From Desulfosporosinus sp. Tol-M (GTDB taxonomy: Bacteria > Bacillota > Desulfitobacteriia > Desulfitobacteriales > Desulfitobacteriaceae): a stretch of 46,872 nucleotides of DNA. Below are positions 33,563 through 42,372 of the stretch, piece by piece; position 1 is the stretch's first letter, and the number at the start of each line of letters is the position of its first letter. The stretch spans positions 1-46,872 of the forward strand of contig JQID01000203.1 of the NCBI GenBank assembly GCA_000770645.1. Reading direction: 5' to 3'. The notes below the pieces were generated by a model that was not told the DNA's origin, did not search any database, and worked only from the letters and a program-made list of their open reading frames with translations. Made by a program: the position numbers and the translations under genes.

Positions 33563-34832
33563 AATCGTTCATAACCGGTTGCAAGCCATGTGCCCGGATA
33601 GCCGCAGCCACTTCCTCCACATTCCGATTATCGGCAATTTCAAACTGATCGTCGCCCAGCTCACCTGCCTCGCCATGACCGCCAATGCCTGTGCTTACTC
33701 CGGCGGAAATTTTCGTAGCCGCCAAACCGATGACATGATCCCTGAAGTCAGCACGCTCTCTGGTGGAAATCGTTATACCGGCAAAGGGCATAAACAGCCG
33801 ATAGGCAGTCATCACCTGCAAAAGCTGTCGCTCATGGACATCTTGAGGGTTGATTTTATCATTGTTGATAATCGGACGCAGTCTCGGGCAGGAAAAAGAA
33901 ATTTCGGCGTGGGGATACTTTCGTTGTAGCAGATAGGCGTGCATTCCCGTAGCAAGCGCATCCTTGCGGAAGTCAGCCAAACCGAGCAAGGCTGCAAAAG
34001 CTACCCCGCGCATACCACCTTTCAATGCTCGTTCCTGAGCATTCAGCCGATAGGGGAATATCCGTTTATGACCGGCCAGATGAAGGGTCGCGTATTTGTC
34101 CGAATTATAGGTTTCCTGAAATACAGTCACATAGTCCACACCGCAGGAATGCAGATAGGCATATTCATCCGAGTTCATAGGATACACCTCTACGCCCACC
34201 AGCTTGAAATATTTGTGGGCCAGCTTGCAAGCCTCGCCGATATAAGTAACATCAGACATTTTCCGGCTTTCACCGGTCAAAATCAGGATTTCCTCCAGAC
34301 CTGTTCTGGCGATTGCCTCCATCTCACGCTCCATACCGGCCGTATCCAATTTTGCTCTGCGAATCCTATTGCGGCAGTTAAAACCGCAGTAGATGCAGTA
34401 GTTTTCACAGTAATTAGAAATGTAAAGCGGGGTAAAAAGATAAATGCTGTTGCCAAAATGCTTTCTGGTTTCTGCCTGTGCTTGCCGTGCCATTTCTTCC
34501 AGAAAAGGCTCTGCCGCAGGAGAAAGCAACGCCTTGAATTCTTCCGGTCCCCGATTGACCTTGTCCAGAGCCCTTCTGACATCCGCCGCTGTGTAGGAAT
34601 TGTAATCATAGGTTTTCATTACCCCAAGGACTTTATCCATAACAGTGGAATCGGCAAGCACTTCCATACCCTCCATGTATGCCATGTGATTTGTCCTTTT
34701 TTCTTTAGAAATATCCGGCGTTATTATTCCTTTAGTTTCAGCGCTATTTTTCTCCGGCATATTTTTCTCCGGCATATTTTTCTCCGGCTTATTTGTCTCC
34801 GGCTTATTTGTCTCTGTATAATTTACATCCAT
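33549..34832 (-). CDS. thiH: 2-iminoacetate synthase (radical SAM, tyrosine lyase)
   Basis: 427 residues, about 50 longer than usual. The radical-SAM cluster motif is CENYCIYCGFNC (CxxxCxxC). SREAC-like helices, VEVYPMN and the C-terminal EISFSCPRLRPI agree with ThiH, which cleaves tyrosine to dehydroglycine for the thiazole ring. Residues 1-48 are an odd low-complexity tail of five-residue repeats (NKPET, NKPEK, NMPEK, NMPEK, NSAET). The ATG at 34832 has AGGAG eight bases upstream, but a second ATG at 34685 (MAYMEGMEVLADSTVMDKVL) also has AAGGAC and would give a normal-length enzyme. Confidence 0.93.
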   Translation of the reverse strand: MDVNYTETNKPETNKPEKNMPEKNMPEKNSAETKGIITPDISKEKRTNHMAYMEGMEVLADSTVMDKVLGVMKTYDYNSYTAADVRRALDKVNRGPEEFKALLSPAAEPFLEEMARQAQAETRKHFGNSIYLFTPLYISNYCENYCIYCGFNCRNRIRRAKLDTAGMEREMEAIARTGLEEILILTGESRKMSDVTYIGEACKLAHKYFKLVGVEVYPMNSDEYAYLHSCGVDYVTVFQETYNSDKYATLHLAGHKRIFPYRLNAQERALKGGMRGVAFAALLGLADFRKDALATGMHAYLLQRKYPHAEISFSCPRLRPIINNDKINPQDVHERQLLQVMTAYRLFMPFAGITISTRERADFRDHVIGLAATKISAGVSTGIGGHGEAGELGDDQFEIADNRNVEEVAAAIRAHGLQPVMNDYVYV

Positions 34833-34843
34833 GTCCTTTTCTC

Positions 34844-35617
34844 CTATTCTGCCAAAAAACCGGTCAGGGGCGAAGAAGCTACGCTGCCCCTATCCAACAC
34901 ACGGCCTAAGCCGGACAGATAAGCGCCTCTGCCGGCCTCAATCGCTTTTTTAAAAGCCGAGGCCATCGTGGGAATAACTCCGGCAGTAGCAATGGCAGTA
35001 TTGGCCATAATAGCAGCAACGCCCATTTCCATGGCTTCACAAGCCTGTGAAGGCCGCCCGATACCTGCATCGACAATAATAGGCAGATCGATTTCATCCA
35101 CCAAAATCCGAATAAACTCTTTGGTACAAAGTCCCTTATTAGAACCAATCGGCGCTCCAAGGGGCATAATTGCCGCCGCACCGGCATTCACTAAATCTCT
35201 GGCCACATTCAGATCAGGATACATATACGGCAGCACAACAAAGCCTTCCTTGGCAAGCTGTTCTGTCGCCTTGATGGTTTCTGCATTATCCGGCAGCAGA
35301 TATTTGGAATCACGAATCACTTCAATTTTTACGAAATCTCCGCAGCCGATTTCTCTGGCCAGCCGTGCAATGCGTACGGCCTCTTCGGCATTTCTTGCCC
35401 CGGAAGTATTCGGTAACAGCGTCACACCCAGGGGTATGTAATCCAGGATGTTTTCCTCACCGCCGGTATTGGCACGCCTCAAAGCCAAAGTAATAATCTG
35501 AGCGCCGGCTTGCTCAACTGCCGCCCGAATCAAATCCAGATTGAACTTTCCCGAACCTAAAATAAAGCGGGATGTAAAAGCATGTCCGCCAATTACAAGT
35601 TGATCATCTTTCTGCAT
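34844..35617 (-). CDS. thiG: Thiazole synthase
   Basis: 257 residues. ThiG builds the thiazole phosphate from deoxyxylulose 5-phosphate, dehydroglycine and ThiS thiocarboxylate. Barrel motifs: [80 protein letters not shown] (the Schiff-base lysine lies in VKIEVI), [10 protein letters not shown] and [20 protein letters not shown]. Eleven bases separate it from thiH; AAAGGAAAA precedes the ATG. Confidence 0.96.
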   Translation of the reverse strand: MQKDDQLVIGGHAFTSRFILGSGKFNLDLIRAAVEQAGAQIITLALRRANTGGEENILDYIPLGVTLLPNTSGARNAEEAVRIARLAREIGCGDFVKIEVIRDSKYLLPDNAETIKATEQLAKEGFVVLPYMYPDLNVARDLVNAGAAAIMPLGAPIGSNKGLCTKEFIRILVDEIDLPIIVDAGIGRPSQACEAMEMGVAAIMANTAIATAGVIPTMASAFKKAIEAGRGAYLSGLGRVLDRGSVASSPLTGFLAE

Positions 35618-35713
35618 AATCTTTTTTCCTTTCGCTTTAGTAAGAAAATTACTTTGGAGTTATTTTCATGATTGACCGTGCCCCAACAAAGCCTCGGTGT
35701 TTGGTATTATTTT

Positions 35714-36343
35714 TTAATCCGCTTTTAAAATCAAACGGATGACCTGATTGGCTTGATGCCCGGCGCAAATACTGACCCTTGCTGCCATAAGTCCAATGCC
35801 GGCTTGGACATCCGTTTGTTCGTCGCCGCATAAATAAAATCTGCTGCCGGCTTTCCGCGTCCGAATAGTATTTGCATCGCCAAATCCGGCCATGCCATTG
35901 CCGGCAACAACTATCGTATTTGGGCATTGCGCGAGCAGTGTATTGATAAGCATGGCTTTCTGCTCCGGTACGTCAAAAGCCTCACAAACGATCCGCTGCC
36001 GTGAGAATAGAGCAGACACATTTTCCGGTATCACACGAACTGTATCCACACAAAGCTCCAGATAGGGATTGATTTCCCGAAGCCTCTCTGAAAGGGCCTC
36101 TGTTTTCAGTCTGCCTAAATGCCGGATATCATACTCTTGTCGATTTAAATTGCTTACATCAACTTTATCGAAGTCCACTAACTGCAATTTGCCAACACCG
36201 CTTCTGGCTAACATGACGGCAATATGGGAACCCAGTCCGCCAAGTCCGGCTATCGCCACCTCAGATACCTGCAATTTTTCGTAAAATTCCATAGGGAAAC
36301 GGCCATCCCAACCATTTTTCATGACTTCTTTTGTGGGAATCAT
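35714..36343 (-). CDS. thiF: ThiS adenylyltransferase ThiF (short form)
   Basis: 209 residues, shorter than the E. coli enzyme (about 250) as in other clostridia. The E1-like nucleotide fold shows VAIAGLGGLGSHIAVMLARS, LQLVDFDKVDVSNLNRQEYD (the D-x-D-x-V-x-x-SNLxRQ signature) and a crossover region near ICAGHQANQVIRLIL. The CxxC zinc pairs of long ThiF forms are absent. It activates the ThiS C-terminus with ATP. Starts two bases after the thiS stop. Confidence 0.92.
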   Translation of the reverse strand: MIPTKEVMKNGWDGRFPMEFYEKLQVSEVAIAGLGGLGSHIAVMLARSGVGKLQLVDFDKVDVSNLNRQEYDIRHLGRLKTEALSERLREINPYLELCVDTVRVIPENVSALFSRQRIVCEAFDVPEQKAMLINTLLAQCPNTIVVAGNGMAGFGDANTIRTRKAGSRFYLCGDEQTDVQAGIGLMAARVSICAGHQANQVIRLILKAD

Positions 36344-36345
36344 TC

Positions 36346-36540
36346 TTAACCGCCTCCTACAAACTGGACAATTTCCAAAGTGTCATCTTGCTGCAAAACC
36401 GTCTTATCATAATCGTTCTTGGACACGATACTGCCATTTCTCTCCACGGCTATTCGTTCCGGGTTATAGCCTGCTTGCTTCAAAAAATCCAAGAGCACCA
36501 TGCCAACGAAAACTGTTTCTTCCTGTCCGTTTACTTTCAT
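36346..36540 (-). CDS. thiS: Sulfur carrier protein ThiS
   Basis: 64 residues of the ubiquitin-like fold: MKVNGQEETVFVGMVLLDFL, YNPERIAVERNGSIVSKNDY, ending LEIVQFVGGG. The C-terminal diglycine that becomes the thiocarboxylate is present. AGGAGG precedes the ATG. First gene of the thiazole operon. Confidence 0.95.
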   Translation of the reverse strand: MKVNGQEETVFVGMVLLDFLKQAGYNPERIAVERNGSIVSKNDYDKTVLQQDDTLEIVQFVGGG

Positions 36541-36574
36541 CTTGCACCTCCTGATTCTGTATCATTAAGAGCCA

Positions 36575-36628
36575 TCTTGCACTTGCACTTGCATTTGCAT
36601 TTGCATTTTCACTTCATTTTGCATTTAG
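36575..36628. repeat. Hexanucleotide repeat in the thiS leader
   Basis: TTGCAC, TTGCAC, TTGCAT, TTGCAT, TTGCAT, TTTCAC, TTCATT, TTGCAT run in tandem, about nine slightly varied six-base units, between the attenuator and the thiS ribosome binding site. Confidence 0.75.
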
Positions 36629-36652
36629 TTATTATTCATGGTTTTAGAGTAA

Positions 36653-36758
36653 CAAAAAAGCACCGAAGAAAACTACACCCATGGTGGTGTACCCCTTCGT
36701 GTGCCTTTAACATCACACTCTAATTATATAATATATGTATTTGAGCATTATTTGTCAA
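36653..36758 (-). promoter_or_regulatory. thiS promoter and attenuator leader
   Basis: Promoter: TTGACA at 36758-36753, 17-base spacer, TATATT at 36735-36730, start near 36723. The leader then folds into a Rho-independent terminator: stem 36704-36660 (GCACACGAAG with CTTCGGTGC and an inner TACACC/GGGTGTA), followed by TTTTTT at 36659-36653. GTGTG (36718-36714) can pair instead with CACAC (36703-36699), the terminator's left base, giving an antiterminator. It is not a TPP aptamer (no CUGAGA). A 'thiS motif' candidate RNA upstream of thiS in Firmicutes is known to me; whether this is one must be tested. Confidence 0.65.
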
Positions 36759-36781
36759 GTATTTGCGGTAAATACCAGTAT

Positions 36782-37037
36782 TTATCTTGGCCCTTCTCGG
36801 ATTATTTCCACTTCATAACCATACCGTTTCGAAAAAATCGAAATCATTAAAAAGGATGATTCCGGTTTTCTAAGTCCGATCACTGTGTTTTGCGAAGTCC
36901 ATAATAGCGGATGTACTGCCGAAAGGAGACAGCCGCAATGAACCATGTTCGATTTCGTGAGGCAGGCCGAGTGCCGGCAAAACATGACTCGGATCAAGTG
37001 AGCCGGATGTGCATGCCGACCCTGAAGATACCACTAT
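36782..37037 (-). pseudogene. C-terminal scrap of a cysteine desulfurase (NifS/IscS-like)
   Basis: From 37037 to 36928 the minus strand reads [20 protein letters not shown] and [17 protein letters not shown], the persulfide-forming cysteine loop (SSGSACTSG) and following helix of NifS-type enzymes. It begins right at the cysK stop and diverges after LRLS; below 36900 another frame reads [18 protein letters not shown] and SKRYGYEVEIIREGPR, possibly the end of an unrelated helix-turn-helix protein. No upstream desulfurase part exists, so this is a relic. Confidence 0.6.
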
Positions 37038-37963
37038 TCCGAAAACATCGGTGTTGACAAATATCTCTCACCTGTGTCAGGAAGTAGAACGACAATCGTT
37101 TTGCCTTTGTTTTCGGGACGCTTGGCAAGCTCTGTAGCAGCCCAAACAGCAGCGCCGGAAGAAATGCCAACTAATACGCCTTCAGTTCTGGCAATATTTC
37201 TGCCCACCGCAAAAGCATCATCGTTTTCAACTGTAATTATTTCATCATAGATAGCGGTATTTAGCGTATCTGGAACAAAACCTGCTCCAATGCCTTGAAT
37301 TTTATGTGAGCCGGCTGTCCCTGTTGAAAGTAGCGGTGAATCAGCCGGCTCCACGGCAACAATTTTAACATTTGGATTCTGCGACTTTAAGAATTCACCA
37401 ACGCCGGTGATGGTACCGCCTGTACCAATACCTGCGACAAATATATCAACCGTTCCATTTGTATCCTGCCAAATTTCCGGTCCGGTTGTTGCTTTGTGAA
37501 CAGCAGGATTTACCGGATTGGTAAACTGGCTGGGAATATAACTGTTTGGAATAGCCATGGCAAGCTCTTCCGCTTTTGCGATGGCTCCCTTCATTCCTTT
37601 CGCACCTTCAGTGAGAACAAGTTCCGCACCAAATGCCTTCAGTAAATTTCTACGCTCGACACTCATTGTCTCAGGCATTGTAAGAATGATTTTGTATCCT
37701 CTGGCTGCTGCAACTGATGCAAGGCCTATACCCGTGTTGCCACTTGTAGGCTCAATAATAACAGAGTCAGGTTTTATTAACCCTTTCACTTCGGCATCAT
37801 CGATCATTGCCTTGGCGATTCTATCCTTGACGCTTCCCGCCGGATTAAAGTATTCGAGTTTGGCAAGAATTGTCGCTCCGAGATTGTTTGTTTCTTCATA
37901 GTTGGTTAGTTCCAGAAGCGGTGTTTTTCCGACAAGGTCTGTTATGGTCTTATATAATTTCAT
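37034..37963 (-). CDS. cysK: Cysteine synthase (O-acetylserine sulfhydrylase)
   Basis: 309 residues from the ATG at 37963 (AAGGGGTG seven bases upstream); 15 extra in-frame codons before it are not family-like. PLP enzyme motifs: [30 protein letters not shown] with the Schiff-base lysine, [20 protein letters not shown] for substrate and PLP phosphate, [16 protein letters not shown], and [11 protein letters not shown]. It makes cysteine from O-acetylserine and sulfide. It lies 28 bases after metY and surely shares its promoter. Confidence 0.96.
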   Translation of the reverse strand: MKLYKTITDLVGKTPLLELTNYEETNNLGATILAKLEYFNPAGSVKDRIAKAMIDDAEVKGLIKPDSVIIEPTSGNTGIGLASVAAARGYKIILTMPETMSVERRNLLKAFGAELVLTEGAKGMKGAIAKAEELAMAIPNSYIPSQFTNPVNPAVHKATTGPEIWQDTNGTVDIFVAGIGTGGTITGVGEFLKSQNPNVKIVAVEPADSPLLSTGTAGSHKIQGIGAGFVPDTLNTAIYDEIITVENDDAFAVGRNIARTEGVLVGISSGAAVWAATELAKRPENKGKTIVVLLPDTGERYLSTPMFSE

Positions 37964-37991
37964 AATAAAACACCCCTTATAATATTTTGTT

Positions 37992-39281
37992 TTATTTAAT
38001 TGACTCAAAACCGTGTTTCAAATCATCTATAATATCGTCGATATGCTCCGTACCAATTGACAGGCGAATTGTGTTCGGCTTTATTCCCGATTCGAGTAGT
38101 TCCTCTTCGCTCATCTGTGAATGTGTTGTGGATGCGGGATGGATAACCAACGATTTCACATCTGCGACATTTGCAAGAAGGGAAAATAATTCAAGATTTT
38201 CGCAGAATTTTTTCGCTGCCATGGAACCACCTTTTATTTCAAAGGTAAAAATAGAGCCTGCTCCGTTCGGAAAATATTTACTATAAAGTTCATGGCCACG
38301 ATGATCGGAAAGCAGGGGATGATTCACCTTTTCAACTTGCGGGTGGTTTTTTAGATACTCTACAACCTTAAGCGCATTCTCAACATGCCGTTCAACACGC
38401 AGTGAAAGAGTTTCCAGCCCCTGAAGCAACAGGAAGGAATTGAACGGAGAAACGATTGCGCCGGTATCTCTCATCAGGGTTGTACGGATTTTAATTATAT
38501 AGGCAAGATTTCCGACTGCTTCGGTGAAGACAATACCGTGATAACTGGAATTGGGCTTTGAGAGCCCAGGAAACTTATCGTTCTGCGCCCAATTGAATTT
38601 ACCGCTGTCGATAATGACACCACCCAGGACTGTACCGTGACCGCCAATAAATTTGGTTGCCGAATGAACAACTATATCTGCACCATGTTCAATGGGACGC
38701 AATAGATAAGGGGTCGCAAAGGTGTTGTCAATGATCAGGGGGATACCATTCTTATGAGCGACGTCTGCGACTGCATCAATGTCAATAATGTCGCAATTAG
38801 GATTCCCAAAACTTTCAATGAAGATTACCTTTGTGTTTGGTTTGATTGTATTCACAAAATTGCTTACATCACTGCCGTCAACAAAGGTAGTTTCAATTCC
38901 AGTGTCGGCCAGAGTATTAGCAAAAAAATTATATGTCCCGCCGTAAATTGTTTTGGCGGAAACAATATGGTCCCCTGATTTTGCAATATTCTGAATGGCA
39001 TAGGTTATTGCCGCAGCTCCGGAAGCGGTTGCCAATGCTGCAACGCCGCCTTCAAGTGCGGCCATTCTCTGTTCAAATACATCGGAAGTTGGGTTCATCA
39101 GTCTTGTATAAATATTGCCGCCCTCGGTTAAAGCAAATCTGCCTGCCGCCTGTGCACTGTCCTTAAATACATAAGAGGTTGTAGCATAAATCGGTACTGC
39201 CCTTGCATCGGTTGCACTATCAGGCTTCTCCTGTCCGACATGAAGTTGGAGTGTTTCAAATTTATAATTTGTATTTGCCAT
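37992..39281 (-). CDS. metY: O-acetylhomoserine sulfhydrylase
   Basis: 429 residues from the ATG at 39281 (GAGAAAGGG upstream; 20 in-frame codons before it dropped). Cys/Met-metabolism PLP family: [68 protein letters not shown], and the PLP lysine in [20 protein letters not shown]. It forms homocysteine directly from O-acetylhomoserine and sulfide. The MetA at 41161 appears to supply the acetylated substrate. Expression probably follows sulfur status through the Rrf2 protein. Confidence 0.95.
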   Translation of the reverse strand: MANTNYKFETLQLHVGQEKPDSATDARAVPIYATTSYVFKDSAQAAGRFALTEGGNIYTRLMNPTSDVFEQRMAALEGGVAALATASGAAAITYAIQNIAKSGDHIVSAKTIYGGTYNFFANTLADTGIETTFVDGSDVSNFVNTIKPNTKVIFIESFGNPNCDIIDIDAVADVAHKNGIPLIIDNTFATPYLLRPIEHGADIVVHSATKFIGGHGTVLGGVIIDSGKFNWAQNDKFPGLSKPNSSYHGIVFTEAVGNLAYIIKIRTTLMRDTGAIVSPFNSFLLLQGLETLSLRVERHVENALKVVEYLKNHPQVEKVNHPLLSDHRGHELYSKYFPNGAGSIFTFEIKGGSMAAKKFCENLELFSLLANVADVKSLVIHPASTTHSQMSEEELLESGIKPNTIRLSIGTEHIDDIIDDLKHGFESIK

Positions 39282-39402
39282 TTTAAAAAACCCTTTCTCA
39301 AAATTATTTAATTCATCAGATGGTTTATTAAAACACATCATTGGCTTCCATATTTTGTAATGGTTTTATAATTGTTTTTATTTACATCAACCTCCTTCAA
39401 AG

Positions 39403-39486
39403 ATTATATTTCCTATCATTTTTGTAGGAATATAATATATAAAACTTTCACTGTCAATAGGATTATGGCGGTAAGATATCCTATTG
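39403..39486 (-). promoter_or_regulatory. metY-cysK promoter with two inverted repeats
   Basis: TTGACA (39457-39452), 17-base spacer, TATATT (39434-39429). Over the -10 and start lies ATTATATTTCCTA ... TAGGAATATAAT (39403-39436); over the -35 lies CAATAGGAT N14 ATCCTATTG (39455-39486). Both use a TAGGA/TCCTA half-site and are placed to block polymerase; the Rrf2 regulator next door is the likely binder. Confidence 0.6.
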
Positions 39487-39519
39487 CGTTTGTGAACAGA
39501 GCATAATGGATTTTATAAT

Positions 39520-39957
39520 TTAAATGTAATAATCGTTTCCGAGAAACTGATTTTGCTGAAGTAACAAATCCTCAATTGTAACGCTTTCAAGATAATCGTC
39601 AATCAATTTATCAAGCTTTTGCCACATTGGAAGCGTTATACAGTGGTTGGCTCTTTTACAAGTAATTATTTTATTATCGAGACAGGCAACAGGAGCAAGA
39701 CTTCCTTCTGCAAGTTTCAGCACAGAACCAACTGTATATTCATTTGCGGCTTTAGCAAGTTTATAACCACCGTCTTTTCCTCGATGACTCAATACGAATC
39801 CCGCTCTATGGAGAATCGCAATAATCATTTCAAGATACTTCATCGAAATTTCCTGACGCTCGGATATTAATTTGAGTGGAATATATTCATCTTTACCATG
39901 CTGCGCCAACTCAACCATAACGCGCAGCGCATATCTGCCTTTTGTTGAGAATTTCAT
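39520..39957 (-). CDS. Rrf2-family regulator (CymR/IscR-like)
   Basis: 145 residues: MKFSTKGRYALRVMVELAQH and IPLKLISERQEISMKYLEMI form the winged helix, HRGKDGGYKLAK the wing. Three cysteines, ACLDNKIITCKRANHC, sit where IscR-type proteins hold a 2Fe-2S cluster; CymR proteins act instead through CysK. Either way its position between metY-cysK and cysE and the TAGGA repeats nearby point to control of cysteine/methionine genes. GGAGG lies seven bases before the ATG. Confidence 0.88.
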   Translation of the reverse strand: MKFSTKGRYALRVMVELAQHGKDEYIPLKLISERQEISMKYLEMIIAILHRAGFVLSHRGKDGGYKLAKAANEYTVGSVLKLAEGSLAPVACLDNKIITCKRANHCITLPMWQKLDKLIDDYLESVTIEDLLLQQNQFLGNDYYI

Positions 39958-40073
39958 TTATATTCCTCCGAAAAAATATTAATCAAAATTATATTCTTTA
40001 GTAAGTCAATACAGCTTTTCCTTATGCTCAAAAATATACAACCTCGACTGGTCGCCCTCCATGAAGGATAATC

Positions 40074-41015
40074 CTAAATATCAAGGACCATATATTCGGG
40101 GTCAGATTCCTTATTAATGCGACCTTTATACATCAGCTCCGGGATTTTAACACTAACTTTTGTTTTGGCAGGTACTGATTTTGTTAAAAAAACATTACTG
40201 CCGATCACCGCACCTTTACCTATAACTGTTTCACCGCCCAAGATGGAAGTACCGGAATATATAGTAACGTCATCCTCAATAGTAGGATGGCGTTTTACCC
40301 CCCGTAGTTTCTGCCCCTCACGGGTTGATAACGCCCCCAGCGTAACCCCCTGATAGATTTTAACATTATTGCCGATAGTAGTCGTTTCACCGATAACCAC
40401 TCCAGTGCCGTGATCTATAAAGAAGTACTTGCCAATGGTAGCGCCAGGGTGAATGTCAATTCCTGTAACGCTGTGGGCATATTCAGTCATAATCCTTGGA
40501 ATTAAGGGGAGCGAAAGCAACTGCAATTCATGAGCCAACCGATATATACTAACAGCAAAAACCCCTGGGTAAGAATATATTATTTCATTCTTATCTGTTG
40601 CAGCGGGATCACCGTTAAAAGCAGCTTGTATATCCAGTTCAATCATACATCTCAGTTCGGGAATTTTGCTTAAAAACAAAAAAATAATTTCATTTACCTT
40701 TTCATTGATATTATCTAAAGGACTATTCTTCTCAATGGCCTGATACGTCAAAGCCAAAACCATTTGTTCATGCAGTATCTTATGAACGTTAATCAGCAGA
40801 TCGCCTATATGGTATTTAATCGTCGTACTAATCAGTTGCCGTTGCCCAAAATATTCCAGAAACAATAGTTCCCGCAAAATAAAGATTACCTTGATAATTA
40901 ATTCTCGTTTTGGTTGTGAAACAAATTCCAAAGGAATTGCCAGCTGATTTTTTGGGTAGCTTGCTTCAATAGCTTCAACCAGAAAATGGATTTGCTGCTC
41001 AGAAATTTTACTCAT
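40074..41015 (-). CDS. cysE: Serine O-acetyltransferase (EpsC/CysE type)
   Basis: 313 residues: a helical N-terminal domain of about 170 residues and a left-handed beta-helix of hexapeptides. The active region reads VTGIDIHPGATIGKYFFIDH, GTGVVIGETTTIGNNVKIYQ and GVTLGALSTREGQKLRGVKR; the catalytic HPGA and DHGTG histidines are present. It makes O-acetylserine for CysK. GGGAG precedes the ATG. The long form is the EpsC-type enzyme common in anaerobes. No feedback-specific C-terminal SDI-type tail can be told with certainty. Confidence 0.93.
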   Translation of the reverse strand: MSKISEQQIHFLVEAIEASYPKNQLAIPLEFVSQPKRELIIKVIFILRELLFLEYFGQRQLISTTIKYHIGDLLINVHKILHEQMVLALTYQAIEKNSPLDNINEKVNEIIFLFLSKIPELRCMIELDIQAAFNGDPAATDKNEIIYSYPGVFAVSIYRLAHELQLLSLPLIPRIMTEYAHSVTGIDIHPGATIGKYFFIDHGTGVVIGETTTIGNNVKIYQGVTLGALSTREGQKLRGVKRHPTIEDDVTIYSGTSILGGETVIGKGAVIGSNVFLTKSVPAKTKVSVKIPELMYKGRINKESDPEYMVLDI

Positions 41016-41041
41016 TATTATCTCCCTATTTATCCAAATCT

Positions 41042-41136
41042 CCCACTTCTACAAGTGGGGGTGGTATACCTTATTCTGCTTCGGTGGGGGTAGAGTCCCC
41101 ACCGAAGACTCGATATTCAACTTTAGTTGAACGAGT
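41042..41136. repeat. Three strong hairpins upstream of cysE
   Basis: CCCACTT/AAGTGGG (41042-41059), CTTCGGTGGGG/CCCCACCGAAG (41079-41107, perfect) and ACTCG..TTCAACT/AGTTGAA.CGAGT (41108-41136) stand in series between metA and cysE. The style resembles the ends of IS200/IS605-type elements or their RNAs; no transposase is left. Alternatively they are a cysE leader. Confidence 0.55.
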
Positions 41137-41160
41137 TTACTTCACATACTTGAATCAATT

Positions 41161-42084
41161 TCATAAAAAGAATTTTTCATTCAGATCATAGGGGGTTTCC
41201 TGGTAGACATGGTAGTTCAACCAGTTGGAAAAAAGTAGGTTGGCATGTCCTCGCCACCGCACAATCGGAGGCTGGTTGGGATCATCGCCGGGAAAATAAT
41301 TTTTTGGTACGTCAATTTCCAGACCTCTATTTAAATCGCGTTTATATTCACTTTTTAAACTAAGTGGATCATATTCCGAGTGCCCGGTTACAAATATCTG
41401 TCTTCCATCCCGGGTGGCTACGATATAAACACCGGCTTCTTTAGACTCAGACAATATTTCCAGTTCAGGGATCTGTTCAATATCATCTCTTTTCACTTCT
41501 GTATAGCGAGAATGTGGCACAAAAAACTCATCGTCAAAACCACACAAAAGTTGGACATTTTTTTTGTTTATAGTATGAGGAAAGACACCAAACATCTTTT
41601 TGTCCAACGTATATTTTGGTATGCCAAAATGATAGTATAATCCTGCCTGAGCAGCCATGCAGATATAAAAGGTGGAAAATACATGGCTAAGGCTCCAATC
41701 CATTATTTCCTGTAATTCTTCCCAAAAATCGATTTCTTCAAAGCCCAGTAACTCTAACGGAGCTCCCGTTATTATCATGCCGTCAAATTTTTCTTCAATA
41801 ATCTCATTAAAAGTATTGTAAAACTTGAACAGATGCTCTTCCGAAGTATTCTTAGAACTATGGGTTCGAGGATGCAAAAGTATAATATCCACCTGTAAAG
41901 CTGAGTTCCCAAGCAAACGCAATATTTGAATTTCCGTAATAATTTTTTCCGGCATTAGATTCAAAATCACGATTTTTAAGGGACGAATATCCTGCCTGTT
42001 AGCCCGGTTTTCGTGTATAATAAATATATTTTCATTACTTAATACTTCAGTTGCAGGTAGATCATCGGGTATTTTGATGGGCAT
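41161..42084 (-). CDS. metA: Homoserine O-acetyltransferase of the MetA family
   Basis: 307 residues from the ATG at 42084 (GAGGTG six bases upstream). MetA motifs: [40 protein letters not shown], the nucleophilic cysteine in [20 protein letters not shown] and the H-x-E of [12 protein letters not shown]. In [20 protein letters not shown] a glutamate follows GAPL; E. coli has glycine there and uses succinyl-CoA, while acetyl-CoA-specific relatives have glutamate. So the product is probably O-acetylhomoserine, matching MetY. Confidence 0.92.
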   Translation of the reverse strand: MPIKIPDDLPATEVLSNENIFIIHENRANRQDIRPLKIVILNLMPEKIITEIQILRLLGNSALQVDIILLHPRTHSSKNTSEEHLFKFYNTFNEIIEEKFDGMIITGAPLELLGFEEIDFWEELQEIMDWSLSHVFSTFYICMAAQAGLYYHFGIPKYTLDKKMFGVFPHTINKKNVQLLCGFDDEFFVPHSRYTEVKRDDIEQIPELEILSESKEAGVYIVATRDGRQIFVTGHSEYDPLSLKSEYKRDLNRGLEIDVPKNYFPGDDPNQPPIVRWRGHANLLFSNWLNYHVYQETPYDLNEKFFL

Positions 42085-42138
42085 TAGATACACCTCGTTG
42101 TCTATATTATTCTGCAAATAAATGAAATCCACATACTA

Positions 42139-42168
42139 AATATATACTATTCCTATAGGTATTGTCAA
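42139..42168 (-). promoter_or_regulatory. metA promoter with CCTATAGG operator
   Basis: TTGACA at 42168-42163, 18-base spacer, TATATT at 42144-42139. The spacer holds ATTCCTATAGGTAT (42149-42162), with CCTATAGG a perfect palindrome sharing the half-sites seen at the metY promoter. Confidence 0.6.
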
Positions 42169-42320
42169 GATGCCTTCTTTAAACTCCCATTTACACGCAG
42201 CAACGCAGGTAGAAATAACCACCAAGTGTTCGGTATGAATGGCTGCTATAAGGAAAATAAGCCGCAAGAGCAACAACCTGCTTAACCGCAGTATGACAAC
42301 TTAACATCCTTTAGATTACG

Positions 42321-42357
42321 AAGGGGGACGTGTGCCGAATTGGACACATCCCCCTTT
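42321..42357 (+). terminator. Hairpin with T run between metA and the rhodanese gene
   Basis: AAGGGGGACGTGTGCC and GGACACATCCCCCTT pair with one mismatch; TTTT follows on plus. It lies 16 bases past the rhodanese TAA, so it may terminate that minus-strand gene too, though its T run there is weak. Confidence 0.6.
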
Positions 42358-42372
42358 TGTTCCGTTATGATT

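Noticed and set aside
33939-34922. Plus-strand ORF of 327 codons
   Set aside because: Antisense to thiH, which has full radical-SAM motifs; the protein has no family features.
36541-36780. TPP riboswitch upstream of thiS
   Set aside because: The CUGAGA and GGxUAAUxCC elements are missing; only a terminator with a competing hairpin is visible.
41016-41160. T-box leader for cysE
   Set aside because: No T-box sequence (TGGNACCGCG-like) or specifier-loop arrangement was found.
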